A stretch of DNA of 35,407 nucleotides from Flavobacteriaceae bacterium. Lineage in GTDB: Bacteria; Bacteroidota; Bacteroidia; Flavobacteriales; Flavobacteriaceae. The translations under genes and the position numbers were made by a program. Location of the stretch: contig CANGTQ010000019.1 in the NCBI GenBank assembly GCA_947456955.1, positions 1-35,407 on the forward strand, given 5' to 3'. Shown here one piece after another: positions 1-7,393 of the stretch (position 1 is its first letter; the number at the start of each line of letters is the position of its first letter). The notes below the pieces were generated by a model. It was not told the DNA's origin. It ran no database searches and saw nothing but the letters and a program-made list of their open reading frames with translations.

Positions 1-1137
1 ATACGTCTGTGTTCCAAGCGTAGTTGTTGAAATTACTGCCGGAGACCAAGTTCCTGTAATTCCATTTGTTGAAGTTGTCGGCAAAGTTCCTGGTGTAGCA
101 TTTTGACAATAAGGTCCTAAGGCTGTAAAGACTGGAACAATATTAGGATTAACTGTAACGCTCATCGTTGTTGTAGTGGCACACAATCCAACTGTCGGTG
201 TAAAAGTATACGTCTGTGTTCCAAGGGTAGTTGTTGAAATTACTGCGGGAGACCAAGTTCCTGTAATTCCATTTGTTGAAGTTGTCGGCAAAGTTCCTGG
301 TGTAGCATTTTGACAATAAGGTCCTAAGGCTGTAAAGTCTGGAACTGTTGACTCTTTAATATTTACCAATACATCGAGTCTATTACTACTCTCACATGGT
401 GGGTCAACTGTAGTGGCATAATAATGCTGTCCATTTACTAACGGCGTAGATAAATCCAAAGGGATTCCAAATTCTGTTGTCAGATACCAATTATTATTTC
501 CCGAAGCCACCAAATCATTAACAGTGGGAGAAGTGTTACTACAAAACTCCTGAACTGTAAGTCCATCAGGCACAGGAACAATTCCAACATTTACAAATAA
601 CTGAAATCTTGAAGTTTCACATCCGGTGGACGGATTGGTTTGACTTATATAATAAATCGTATTATCTGATAAAATAGCGTTAGGCAATAGAGCGGTTCCC
701 CCATTTGGTTGTGTGTACCATCTTAAACCATTTCCTGATATTACGAATTGCGGATTGGATGGAGTTGCCAGATTAGCGTTATTTACACAAACTCCTTGAA
801 AATTTAATCCGGTTGGTGTAGAATAAATAGTAACAACTACACTTTGTCTTGGTCCACAGGCACCTGTATTGTCATCGGCAAAATAATCTTCCCCATTTGT
901 TAAACTTGCAGAACTTAATAAAACAGGACCTCCTATCGCATCAGCATACCATCTAATGCCACCACCATTATTTATAGCAACAAGACTAGCAATAGTCGGT
1001 GATTGTATATCGCAAAAAGACTGAGCAGCATTTGTTACCGTGGGACATTGAGAATATAAAGAATTATTATTTCCAAAAAGAGATACTAATAAAACAACAT
1101 AAGCAAAGTAATTTTTAACAAGAGTAGTAATTCTCAT
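1..1137 (-). CDS. Repetitive secreted Ig-like adhesin, N-terminal part (C-terminus outside window)
   Basis: The open frame runs off the left edge; 379 residues are visible. Residues 1-29 form a signal peptide with a hydrophobic core at about 9-21. Three modules of about 75 residues follow (about 31-105, 110-185, 190-263), each with a WY motif (IRWYAD, LRWYTQ, NWYLT) and paired Cys, resembling the Ig-like CHU_C-associated domain. From residue 268 a 69-residue unit beginning FTALGPYCQN repeats; one full unit and most of a second are visible. Family knowledge: such Bacteroidota proteins are usually large surface adhesins exported by the T9SS and ending in a CHU_C/gliding-motility-type sorting domain. 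That end is not visible, so export route and function are inferred. An in-frame upstream ATG at 1158 would add seven residues; I prefer 1137 because it gives a more typical signal peptide. The ligand is unknown. Confidence 0.85.
   Translation of the reverse strand, partial: MRITTLVKNYFAYVVLLVSLFGNNNSLYSQCPTVTNAAQSFCDIQSPTIASLVAINNGGGIRWYADAIGGPVLLSSASLTNGEDYFADDNTGACGPRQSVVVTIYSTPTGLNFQGVCVNNANLATPSNPQFVISGNGLRWYTQPNGGTALLPNAILSDNTIYYISQTNPSTGCETSRFQLFVNVGIVPVPDGLTVQEFCSNTSPTVNDLVASGNNNWYLTTEFGIPLDLSTPLVNGQHYYATTVDPPCESSNRLDVLVNIKESTVPDFTALGPYCQNATPGTLPTTSTNGITGTWSPAVISTTTLGTQTYTFTPTVGLCATTTTMSVTVNPNIVPVFTALGPYCQNATPGTLPTTSTNGITGTWSPAVISTTTLGTQTY
4..345 (-). repeat. Tandem 207-bp coding repeat (69 aa) in the adhesin
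   Basis: The unit starting at 4 and the unit starting at 211 are offset by exactly 207 bp. Over the roughly 135 bp that can be compared (4-138 against 211-345) only three substitutions are seen: GCG/GGG, GCC/GCG and AGA/AGT contexts. The period is a multiple of three, so the frame is kept. Further units probably lie left of the window. Near-identity at DNA level suggests recent expansion or gene conversion. Confidence 0.9.
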
Positions 1138-1520
1138 AAGCAATTCGATTTTAAGCATTTTACACTAATTACAAAGTACATCCTACACCAAATTTTTATC
1201 ATTTATCAAGATATAAAGATTTTAATTGATTTTCAAATAGTATATACCTAAGCTAAAAAAATGCTCTCACTATATTACTCAATATAACAGTAACCGTATT
1301 TGACTTATTAAAATCTTATAAACAAAATAATCAACATTAATAAAGATAAATCAATAAGGCAAAAATATTTATCTTATTGAAATAAAACATTTTACACTAA
1401 ATAAAAAAATAATTATAAAGTTATTAATAATTTAATTTACTTGTTAAAAATAAAAAATTGTTAATAAGTTTGCATGCAATTGCAAAGCTATTAACAACTA
1501 ATTGGAAAATTGAAATGAGT
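1138..1520. other. AT-rich intergenic region without a gene
   Basis: This stretch lies between the adhesin start and the end of the flavoenzyme gene. It holds the flavoenzyme terminator (1452-1497) and a 13-bp direct repeat, cattttacactaa, at 1156-1168 and 1388-1400. The first copy covers the adhesin's alternative upstream ATG. I see no RNA gene and no ORF worth calling; a 17-codon frame on the minus strand from 1390 is too short to support. No full promoter match upstream of the adhesin could be identified. Confidence 0.6.
1452..1497 (-). terminator. Rho-independent terminator of the mnmA-subtilase-flavoenzyme unit
   Basis: On the minus strand a two-part stem is followed by T6. The outer arms are TTGTTAATA/TATTAACAA (1489-1497 with 1458-1466). 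The inner arms are TTTGCA/TGCAAA (1481-1486 with 1469-1474), around a 6-nt loop. The T tract is 1452-1457. It sits 24 bp after the flavoenzyme stop codon. Confidence 0.8.
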
Positions 1521-2465
1521 TTAAAACCTACTATCCTGAATATCTTTTGAAACTATTTGAAATTCATGAATTACCTCATCAATAATAGATTCTACTGATT
1601 TAACATTGTGAATTAACCCTGCAATTTGACCTATTTCTAATTCACCTTCGACTAGATCTCCTTCAAACATTCCCTTTTTGGCTCTTGCTCTTCCTAGTAA
1701 TGCTTTTAAATCTTCTACTGATGGACATCTTGAATACAATTCTTGTATATCGTTGTAAAATTTATTTTTTATCAATCGCACTGGCGCCAATTCTTTCAAA
1801 GTTAATTGTGTATCTCCTTCTTTTGTTTCTATGATAGTTTTTTTGAAATTATCATGAGCTGAACTTTCAAAAGAAGCCGCAAATCTAGACCCCATTTGAA
1901 CACCATCAGCACCAAGAACCATTGCGGCAAGCATTCCTCTTCCGGTTGCAATTCCGCCGGCAGCTATTAGCGGAATGTTAATTTGTTCTTTAACCATTGG
2001 AATTAAAGTAAACGTAGTGGTTTCCTCTCTCCCATTATGTCCACCGGCCTCAAAGCCTTCGGCAACTACCGCGTCAACTCCGGCTTCTTGTGCTTTTAAA
2101 GCAAACTTTGAACTGCTCACAACATGAACAACGGTAATGCCTCTTTCCTTCAAATAACTCGTCCATGTTTTTGGATTTCCTGCCGATGTAAAAACAATTT
2201 TTACCTCTTCTTCAATAATAATCTGAATAATTTCTTCAATATTTGGATATAACATTGGAACATTAACTCCAAATGGTTTATCTGTTGCTTTTTTGCATTT
2301 TTGGATATGCTCACGCAAAACTTCAGGATACATTGAACCTGCACCAATCAATCCTAGACCGCCGGCATTACTAACAGCACTGGCTAATTTATAACCACTA
2401 TTCCATATCATTCCTCCTTGAATAATTGGGTATTTAATATTGAAAAGTTGGTTGATTTTATTCAT
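1521..2465 (-). CDS. Nitronate monooxygenase / FabK-like FMN-dependent enzyme
   Basis: A 314-residue TIM-barrel flavoprotein of the 2-nitropropane dioxygenase family. Visible motifs: IIQGGM (14-19) at the first strand; AEGFEAGGHNG (135-145), with H143 at the position of the catalytic His of nitronate monooxygenases; AAGGIATGRG (168-177) and GADGVQMGSRF (185-195), which bind the FMN phosphate. Family members oxidise alkyl nitronates, or act as enoyl-ACP reductase II (FabK) in fatty-acid synthesis. Sequence alone does not separate the two here, so no symbol is given. It is the last gene of an apparent operon, 22 bp after the subtilase stop, and is followed by a strong terminator. No signal peptide; cytosolic. 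Confidence 0.88.
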   Translation of the reverse strand: MNKINQLFNIKYPIIQGGMIWNSGYKLASAVSNAGGLGLIGAGSMYPEVLREHIQKCKKATDKPFGVNVPMLYPNIEEIIQIIIEEEVKIVFTSAGNPKTWTSYLKERGITVVHVVSSSKFALKAQEAGVDAVVAEGFEAGGHNGREETTTFTLIPMVKEQINIPLIAAGGIATGRGMLAAMVLGADGVQMGSRFAASFESSAHDNFKKTIIETKEGDTQLTLKELAPVRLIKNKFYNDIQELYSRCPSVEDLKALLGRARAKKGMFEGDLVEGELEIGQIAGLIHNVKSVESIIDEVIHEFQIVSKDIQDSRF

Positions 2466-2487
2466 TTATGCTGAATTGAGTTCAGTA

Positions 2488-4104
2488 TTAATTTTTAATG
2501 ATTTTTCCGGTTTGTACAAATGAATTGCATTTTATTTTATAGAAATAAATTCCCGAATTAATATTCACCATTGAAATTGAAGTTTCCGTATTTTGAATAC
2601 TTTTTTCAAAAACAATTTGACCTAAAGCATTGTAAAAACTAATTTTTGCTTCACTAAAAGTTGGTGGAAATGAAACAAAAAGTTTGTCAAAAACCGGATT
2701 CGGATACACCAAAAATCTTCCAATTGAATCTTGATTAATGGAAAGTTGTGCACTATTTAATGCCAACTGAAAGTCGGGAATTCCATAACCAAATTGATTG
2801 GTTGGATTTGCAAATCTATCAGCTGATTGCTTAACAAAATCTACAACCTGTTGATTCGTTGCCCACGGAATTGCCTGCCAAAAACTGGCTATCATTCCAG
2901 CTATAATAGGACAAGAAAAAGAAGTCCCACTTGCAGTTTGAATGTTCCCACTGGTATTAGCAACTACTGCAGCCTGACCTTTTGCCATCACATCTGGTTT
3001 TATTCTACCATCGAAAGAAGGTCCAACTGAGCTAAAAGTTGCATACGATTCATCAAATTTAACAGCTCCGACAGCAAGAACATTAGTTGCTTCTGCCGGA
3101 ACACCAACATGATTAATAGGTTCAGAACTTCCGCCAGAGTTACCTGCACTTGCTACCACTACGATTCCTTTACTATAAGCAATATTAGCTCCTTTTGAAG
3201 CAAAAGCCGTGTCGCCGGTAAACTCATCATAAGAATGTCCATAATTTGGATTGTCAAACTCATAATAACCCAATGAGGTAGAAATAACATCTACACCTAG
3301 TCTGTCTGCTTCTTCAGCTGCTTCAACCCAATAACTTTCTTCTACTGGACTTTCTTGTGTAACATCTTCGGTTACAAATAAATAATATTGTGCATCGGGT
3401 GCAGTTCCAACAAGTTGCCCATCAACATAACCACCCATACAGGAAAGTGTCAAAGTTCCGTGATCGTGTAAAGAATATACATTGGCATCCTGACTAACAA
3501 AATTATACCCTCCGAGTATCAAATTGTTATCAAATAATCTTTGGAATGGTGCTGTTGAATTAACATTTATAAATCCGGAATCAAGAACAGCTATTATTTT
3601 CCCTGAACCGGTGTAATTTTCTTGATGAAGTAAATGCCCATTCAGCATTTGAATTTGATTATTGGAATTCCCGTAATTAAAACTAGTCTGGACATTCATC
3701 TGTTTGTTAACTGGGATGATAGTTCTTGGAATTGCCCTTTTCGAGTTCAAAGAAGCATCAGCAAATTGGACACGATTTACAAAAGGGAGCGAAGTCAACG
3801 CAATAATATTATCAATACTACCTTGAATGTGAAGACAATTTAACCATTTTGATTTTGCCATTACAGTAATTCCGTTTGCGGCTATAATTTGATCAACATA
3901 GGGTTGGTGAATTGGAATATCTTTTATATCGAGTGGAATATTTTGATTGGATCTTCTGTCTATTGAACGCTGAGAAAGCATTTGTAAAGGATTATCAAAA
4001 TAAAATTGTGCATTTGGCTTATCGCTGAAGAAAACCCAGGCATCTTCTTGAGAATAACCTATGAAACTTAAAAGAAAAAGGACAATAAAGAAAAATTTGT
4101 TCAT
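2488..4104 (-). CDS. Secreted S8 subtilisin-like serine protease with T9SS sorting tail
   Basis: 538 residues. A signal peptide covers about 1-19 (MNKFFFIVLFLLSFIGYSQ). The subtilase catalytic domain spans about 165-450. The triad is visible as D175 (AVLDSGF), H215 (DHGT) and S395 (GTSFSCP), with the oxyanion-hole Asn in ASAGNSGG (N322). The last 80 or so residues (about 464-538; FLVYPNP, SGIYFYKI and a basic end) match the type A T9SS sorting domain, so the protein is predicted to cross the outer membrane and be surface-anchored or released. The 26-bp gap to mnmA upstream and 22-bp gap to the flavoenzyme downstream suggest co-transcription. No triad residue is missing. The substrate is unknown. 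Confidence 0.93.
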   Translation of the reverse strand: MNKFFFIVLFLLSFIGYSQEDAWVFFSDKPNAQFYFDNPLQMLSQRSIDRRSNQNIPLDIKDIPIHQPYVDQIIAANGITVMAKSKWLNCLHIQGSIDNIIALTSLPFVNRVQFADASLNSKRAIPRTIIPVNKQMNVQTSFNYGNSNNQIQMLNGHLLHQENYTGSGKIIAVLDSGFINVNSTAPFQRLFDNNLILGGYNFVSQDANVYSLHDHGTLTLSCMGGYVDGQLVGTAPDAQYYLFVTEDVTQESPVEESYWVEAAEEADRLGVDVISTSLGYYEFDNPNYGHSYDEFTGDTAFASKGANIAYSKGIVVVASAGNSGGSSEPINHVGVPAEATNVLAVGAVKFDESYATFSSVGPSFDGRIKPDVMAKGQAAVVANTSGNIQTASGTSFSCPIIAGMIASFWQAIPWATNQQVVDFVKQSADRFANPTNQFGYGIPDFQLALNSAQLSINQDSIGRFLVYPNPVFDKLFVSFPPTFSEAKISFYNALGQIVFEKSIQNTETSISMVNINSGIYFYKIKCNSFVQTGKIIKN

Positions 4105-4130
4105 AGCATTTACTTATTGAGAATGCTAAT

Positions 4131-5357
4131 TTATGAAATTACTCCTGAACCAACTAATTCGTCATAAATATTCCACGCGACGAATTGCCCTTCAGTTATT
4201 GCCGATTGCGGTTCTTCAAAAGAAACATACAAACCACTTTCAAATTGATGTAACGTCGCCTTCTGTAAAGCTTGACGATAACGAATACGTGCCATTACCT
4301 GCATAGTTTCTCCGTTTTTCAATGCTAAATCTTCGCGTATCCAATGAACTTCTGAAGGTTGCACTTTCAACGTTTTTTTGAATAACCCCGGATGATTTGT
4401 ACCTTGACCGGTATAAATTGCATTAGTTTTAACATCAGTTGCTATTATGAAAAGTGCTTCTTTTGTACCGCCAACATTTAATCCTTTTCGTTGGCCAATG
4501 GTAAAGTAATGTGCTCCTTGATGTTTGCCGACTACTTTACCATTTTCAGTTGAATAAGGAATTGAAGTGGATTCAAAAATTAATTGTTCTTCTAGAGAAT
4601 TGAAGTTGGGTTGTTTTTGATTGTAAATAGAATTATTTGCATCAATTTCATAAATCAAACCCTCTTTGGGTAGTAATTGTTGTTGCAAAAATTCAGGCAG
4701 CCGAACTTTTCCAATAAAACATAAACCTTGTGAATCTTTCTTTTCGGCAGTTACCAAATCCAATTTCAAGGCTATCTCACGAACTTGAGGTTTGGTCAAT
4801 TCACCAATTGGAAATAGCGATTTAGCCAATTGCTCTTGCGACAATTGACAAAGAAAATAAGACTGGTCTTTGTTGCCGTCTTTTCCTGCCAATAGCTGAT
4901 AGACCGGTTTAGCTTTACTCTGTTCGCCTTTGGCTCGAGTACCTCGGGTTTCATCAACTTCGATTTCGCCTTTTCTGCAATAATGTCCGGTTGCCACATA
5001 ATCGGCACCAAGACTTAAAGCAATTTTCATAAAAACATCAAACTTAATTTCGCGATTGCACAATACATCCGGATTTGGAGTTCGTCCTTGTTCGTATTCG
5101 TTGAACATATAGTCGACGATTTTTTCTTTGTATTGTTCGCTTAAATCAACAGTTTGGAAAGGTATTCCTAATTTTTCAGCAACCAAAAGCGCATCATTGC
5201 TATCTTCGAGCCAAGGACATTCATTAGAAATGGTCACCGAATCATCGTGCCAATTTTTCATAAAAAGACCAATGACTTCATAGCCTTGTTCTTTTAAAAG
5301 ATAAGCAGCAACACTCGAATCTACTCCACCGGAAAGTCCAACAACAACTCGTTTCAT
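4131..5357 (-). CDS. mnmA: tRNA-specific 2-thiouridylase MnmA
   Basis: Adds sulfur to U34 of tRNA Lys, Glu and Gln (s2U34) in an ATP-dependent reaction in the cytosol. Visible: the PP-loop GLSGGVDSS (7-15), the catalytic Cys in [12 protein letters not shown] (C100), the second Cys in [10 protein letters not shown] (C213), and KDQSYFL. At 408 aa it is longer than typical MnmA (about 360-395). The extra length includes a charged insert at about 136-151 ([16 protein letters not shown]), between [12 protein letters not shown] and VYQLLAGKD. The insert coincides with a copy of a dispersed repeat also found in the LysM gene, rplQ and the rplQ-carA gap. The insert lies before the conserved KDQSYFL block and keeps the frame, so the enzyme is probably functional. 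First gene of an mnmA-subtilase-flavoenzyme unit. Confidence 0.97.
   Translation of the reverse strand: MKRVVVGLSGGVDSSVAAYLLKEQGYEVIGLFMKNWHDDSVTISNECPWLEDSNDALLVAEKLGIPFQTVDLSEQYKEKIVDYMFNEYEQGRTPNPDVLCNREIKFDVFMKIALSLGADYVATGHYCRKGEIEVDETRGTRAKGEQSKAKPVYQLLAGKDGNKDQSYFLCQLSQEQLAKSLFPIGELTKPQVREIALKLDLVTAEKKDSQGLCFIGKVRLPEFLQQQLLPKEGLIYEIDANNSIYNQKQPNFNSLEEQLIFESTSIPYSTENGKVVGKHQGAHYFTIGQRKGLNVGGTKEALFIIATDVKTNAIYTGQGTNHPGLFKKTLKVQPSEVHWIREDLALKNGETMQVMARIRYRQALQKATLHQFESGLYVSFEEPQSAITEGQFVAWNIYDELVGSGVIS
4902..4950 (-). repeat. Dispersed repeat copy inside mnmA
   Basis: The core at 4920-4948 (plus strand ctgttcgcctttggctcgag and following bases) matches the rplQ copy ctgttcgc-ttacgctcgagt with one gap and two substitutions. 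The flanks ccggtttagct and cctcggg resemble the flanks of the LysM-gene copy (ctggcttagct and cctcgg). It encodes the extra segment in MnmA. Confidence 0.6.
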
Positions 5358-5377
5358 TTTATTGCTAAAATTTGAGG

Positions 5378-5385
5378 CAAAGTTA
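5378..5385 (-). promoter_or_regulatory. Candidate -7 box for mnmA operon
   Basis: TAACTTTG on the minus strand fits the Bacteroidota -7 consensus TAnnTTTG, 20 bp before the mnmA ATG. No clear -33 TTTG is seen at the usual 17-23 bp spacing, so this is tentative. Confidence 0.4.
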
Positions 5386-5450
5386 CCTCAATTTCTCTAT
5401 AATCTAATAATATAACATCCGTAAAAAAAATCAAGTCTAGACAAACTAAT

Positions 5451-6230
5451 TTATCTTCCAAATTTTCTTTTGATTTCATTATCAATGTCTGGACTGGGTT
5501 TTTCGACATCTTTAACCTCAACCTTAACATCAGCCTGATTAGGCATTACAGGTTTTTTGAATTTTATATTTTCATAGTTCATGTTGACATCTTTTAATTT
5601 TCCTTTCACAAGCATTTTCCACATCCCTACTTTCTTCCCATTTTTAAAAAGTCCTTGAGCTGCAACTTGATTATCAACATTTCTATAGATTGCTTGTCCA
5701 TCATATTCATCATTTTTATATATTGACTCTTCGAGTACTACTCCGTTTTCGGCATAACTTTTATATGCACCGTTTTTAATTCCATCCTTGTAGGTAGTTT
5801 CTTCAGCTATTTCTCCGCTTTTATAAAACACTTTTCTAATGCCATTCAATTTTCCGTTTACATATAATTCTAGTGTCATAATCGAAGACAAATCTTCATG
5901 GTAGTATTTCCATTCGCCTTCAAATTGCTTATTAAACACTTTCCCTTCGCTTACTTTATTTTTATTTTGATTGTAAAAAATAGTATAGCACGAGTTGTCT
6001 TTTGCATTAAATTCTCTAGTAGCGATTACTGTTCCCGCTTTGGTATCATCATAGAATTTGAAAGTGCCAATTTCTTTTCCATGCTCAAAAGCACCTTCAT
6101 ATCTTGGTCGCTTTGACCCTTCATAAAAGCCCTTCCACAATCCGTTTTTTTTTCCGTTTTCATCTAATTTATTGATGTCTTGAGCAAAAACAGAAATTGA
6201 AATTAATAAACTCAACAATAAGTATTTCAT
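5451..6230 (-). CDS. Secreted MORN-repeat (YwqK-like) protein
   Basis: 259 residues. A signal peptide lies at 1-16 (MKYLLLSLLISISVFA, cleavage before QDINK). Seven or so MORN-type repeats follow, with G-x-W or G-x-x-x-x-Y patterns such as NGLWKGFY, EGEWKYYH, NGIRKVFY, NGAYKSYAENG and VGMWKML. The C-terminus is charged (about 225-259). Databases often name this family YwqK antitoxin, but nothing here suggests a toxin partner. In Bacteroidota such proteins are usually periplasmic or surface proteins of unknown role. It is 93 bp upstream of mnmA on the same strand and may be its own unit. Confidence 0.8.
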   Translation of the reverse strand: MKYLLLSLLISISVFAQDINKLDENGKKNGLWKGFYEGSKRPRYEGAFEHGKEIGTFKFYDDTKAGTVIATREFNAKDNSCYTIFYNQNKNKVSEGKVFNKQFEGEWKYYHEDLSSIMTLELYVNGKLNGIRKVFYKSGEIAEETTYKDGIKNGAYKSYAENGVVLEESIYKNDEYDGQAIYRNVDNQVAAQGLFKNGKKVGMWKMLVKGKLKDVNMNYENIKFKKPVMPNQADVKVEVKDVEKPSPDIDNEIKRKFGR

Positions 6231-6386
6231 CTGTTCCGTGTATTATTTGTGAAAATGTAAAAATTAAATTTGTAAATTAAACTAATTCAATAAACGAAAA
6301 AATCTAATTTTTAGTATCAAATGACGCACTAAAAATTCTCAAAAAATATTTTTTAAGATTTTATTAGCAATAATAAATAATTTTTA

Positions 6387-6394
6387 TACTTTTG
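6387..6394 (+). promoter_or_regulatory. Candidate -7 box for first fasciclin gene
   Basis: TACTTTTG matches TAnnTTTG, 23 bp before the ATG at 6418. The -33 region has no convincing TTTG. Confidence 0.45.
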
Positions 6395-6417
6395 GATAAA
6401 CTTTAAAAAAAATTAAA

Positions 6418-6966
6418 ATGAAGAATTTATTAAGAAATTTTACTTTAGTAGTAATCTCTTTTCTAGCTTTTTCTTGTGGAGAAGAGGAAAATAAAAACTT
6501 ACCATCTACCTCAATTGCAAAAATTATTGAAGTAACTCCTGAATTTAGCAAATTAAAAGAAGCACTAGAAATAACTGGATTGACTTCTACGTTCGAAGAA
6601 TCTGGTGATTTTACTGTTTTTGTTCCAACTAACGATGCATTCGCTGCTGTTCTTGGAGGTTTAACTGTTGAAGAATTTAACACTGCAAATCCAGGTGTTT
6701 TAGAAATTGTTTTAAAATATCATGTTTTAGGTGCTAGAGTTTTATCTTCAGATTTATCTGATGGTCAAGAAGCTGCTACATTACAAGGGCAAAATATTAC
6801 AGTTACTTTATCACCAAATGCTTTCTATCCGGAATATGATACTGATTTAGGTGACTTTGAAGAAACAAGTGTTTTTATTAATAGTTCGAGAGTTTATGCT
6901 AGAGATGTAAAATGCTCAAATGGTATTATTCATGTGATTGATGCTGTTTTATTGCCAGCTTCTTAA
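6418..6966 (+). CDS. Single-domain fasciclin (FAS1) lipoprotein
   Basis: 182 residues. A lipoprotein signal ends at C20 (LAFSC followed by GEEE). One FAS1 domain covers about 33-181, with the H1 box FTVFVPTNDAF (65-75), the central YH (101-102) and the H2 box NGIIHVIDAVLLP. FAS1 domains mediate adhesion or matrix interactions; in Bacteroidota they are common cell-envelope lipoproteins whose exact role is unclear. A second, two-domain FAS1 lipoprotein lies downstream in the same orientation, and both are followed by a terminator abutting proC-derived sequence, which points to a tandem duplication. It has its own promoter box and terminator. Confidence 0.93.
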   Translation: MKNLLRNFTLVVISFLAFSCGEEENKNLPSTSIAKIIEVTPEFSKLKEALEITGLTSTFEESGDFTVFVPTNDAFAAVLGGLTVEEFNTANPGVLEIVLKYHVLGARVLSSDLSDGQEAATLQGQNITVTLSPNAFYPEYDTDLGDFEETSVFINSSRVYARDVKCSNGIIHVIDAVLLPAS

Positions 6967-6984
6967 TTATCAAATAATTCACAA

Positions 6985-7017
6985 TAAAAAAAGCTTCTCA
7001 ATGAGAAGCTTTTTTTA
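6985..7017 (+). terminator. Terminator of first fasciclin gene (probably bidirectional)
   Basis: Stem AGCTTCT/AGAAGCT (6992-6998 with 7004-7010) around a small loop, flanked by an A tract before and T7 after. The T tract runs into the stop codon of the proC tail remnant on the other strand. Confidence 0.9.
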
Positions 7018-7086
7018 TGATCCTAATTCTAATACCCTACCATTAGTCTCTTTTATAGCTTCGATGATTGTTTTCTTAACTTCAAA
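7015..7086 (-). pseudogene. proC: proC C-terminal tail remnant (about 22 codons)
   Basis: On the minus strand the sequence reads FEVKKTIIEAIKETNGRVLE followed by LGS and a stop. It is closely similar to the end of the larger proC pseudogene at 8441-8859 (VKKTIIESIKAASNRALE, LGS, stop) and has the usual ProC ending. No other ProC motif is found upstream of it (towards 7393), so only the last part survives. It directly abuts the terminator of the first fasciclin gene, exactly as the larger remnant abuts the second. Confidence 0.7.
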
Positions 7087-7203
7087 AAACAACAACTATA
7101 ATAGTACAAACAACATAACATTTGACAAGAATGCTAGATTTTATTTCCTGTAAAAAAATACCATTTTATTATCCTATACATTATCCATAAGTTGATTATG
7201 GTG

Positions 7204-7388
7204 TTTTGTTTAACTCATGGGAATGGTATTAAAATAAAAAACCTTTTATTAATCTAGGGATTCATTAAAATTAGCTGATTTACAAATTAAACAAAAGCGT
7301 TAAATTTTTCATAAATCTTGTTTTGTTTAAACTTTAATGTTTTTTGTTAAACAAAATAATTTAGTTTTGCATTAAACATTAAACAAAA
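7204..7388. promoter_or_regulatory. Cluster of five TTAAACAAAA/TTTTGTTTAA motifs
   Basis: The motif occurs at 7204-7213 (-), 7287-7296 (+), 7321-7330 (-), 7347-7356 (+) and 7379-7388 (+). The 7321/7347 pair forms an inverted repeat just upstream of the -7 box and the last copy lies between that box and the start codon, as expected of operators. The regulator is unknown; none is encoded next to it. Confidence 0.5.
7362..7369 (+). promoter_or_regulatory. Candidate -7 box for second fasciclin gene
   Basis: TAGTTTTG matches TAnnTTTG, 24 bp before the ATG at 7394. A TTTG at 7343-7346 is 15 bp upstream, slightly short of the usual -33 spacing. The box lies between two TTAAACAAAA copies. Confidence 0.5.
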
Positions 7389-7393
7389 TAACT

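Larger units (their letters stand above)
7087..7393. other. AT-rich spacer holding the second fasciclin promoter region
   Basis: No gene is seen between the proC tail remnant and the second fasciclin gene. The right half is dense in the 10-mer TTAAACAAAA and its complement, and holds a -7 box. The left half (7087-7200) shows nothing I can name. Confidence 0.5.

Noticed and set aside
4..345. CRISPR-like direct repeats
   Set aside because: The repeats are contiguous, 207 bp long and in frame within a coding sequence; no spacers.
1337..1390. 17-codon minus-strand ORF (MFYFNKINIFALLIYLY)
   Set aside because: Too short, no family likeness; only its start shares a 13-mer with the adhesin start.
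1465..1472. TAAGTTTG on the + strand as a promoter -7 box
   Set aside because: It lies inside the stem of the minus-strand terminator at 1452-1497, and no + strand gene follows.
5423..5448. Terminator after the MORN-repeat gene (GTCTAGAC next to T8)
   Set aside because: The palindrome has no room for a loop and the outer pairs are mostly mismatched.
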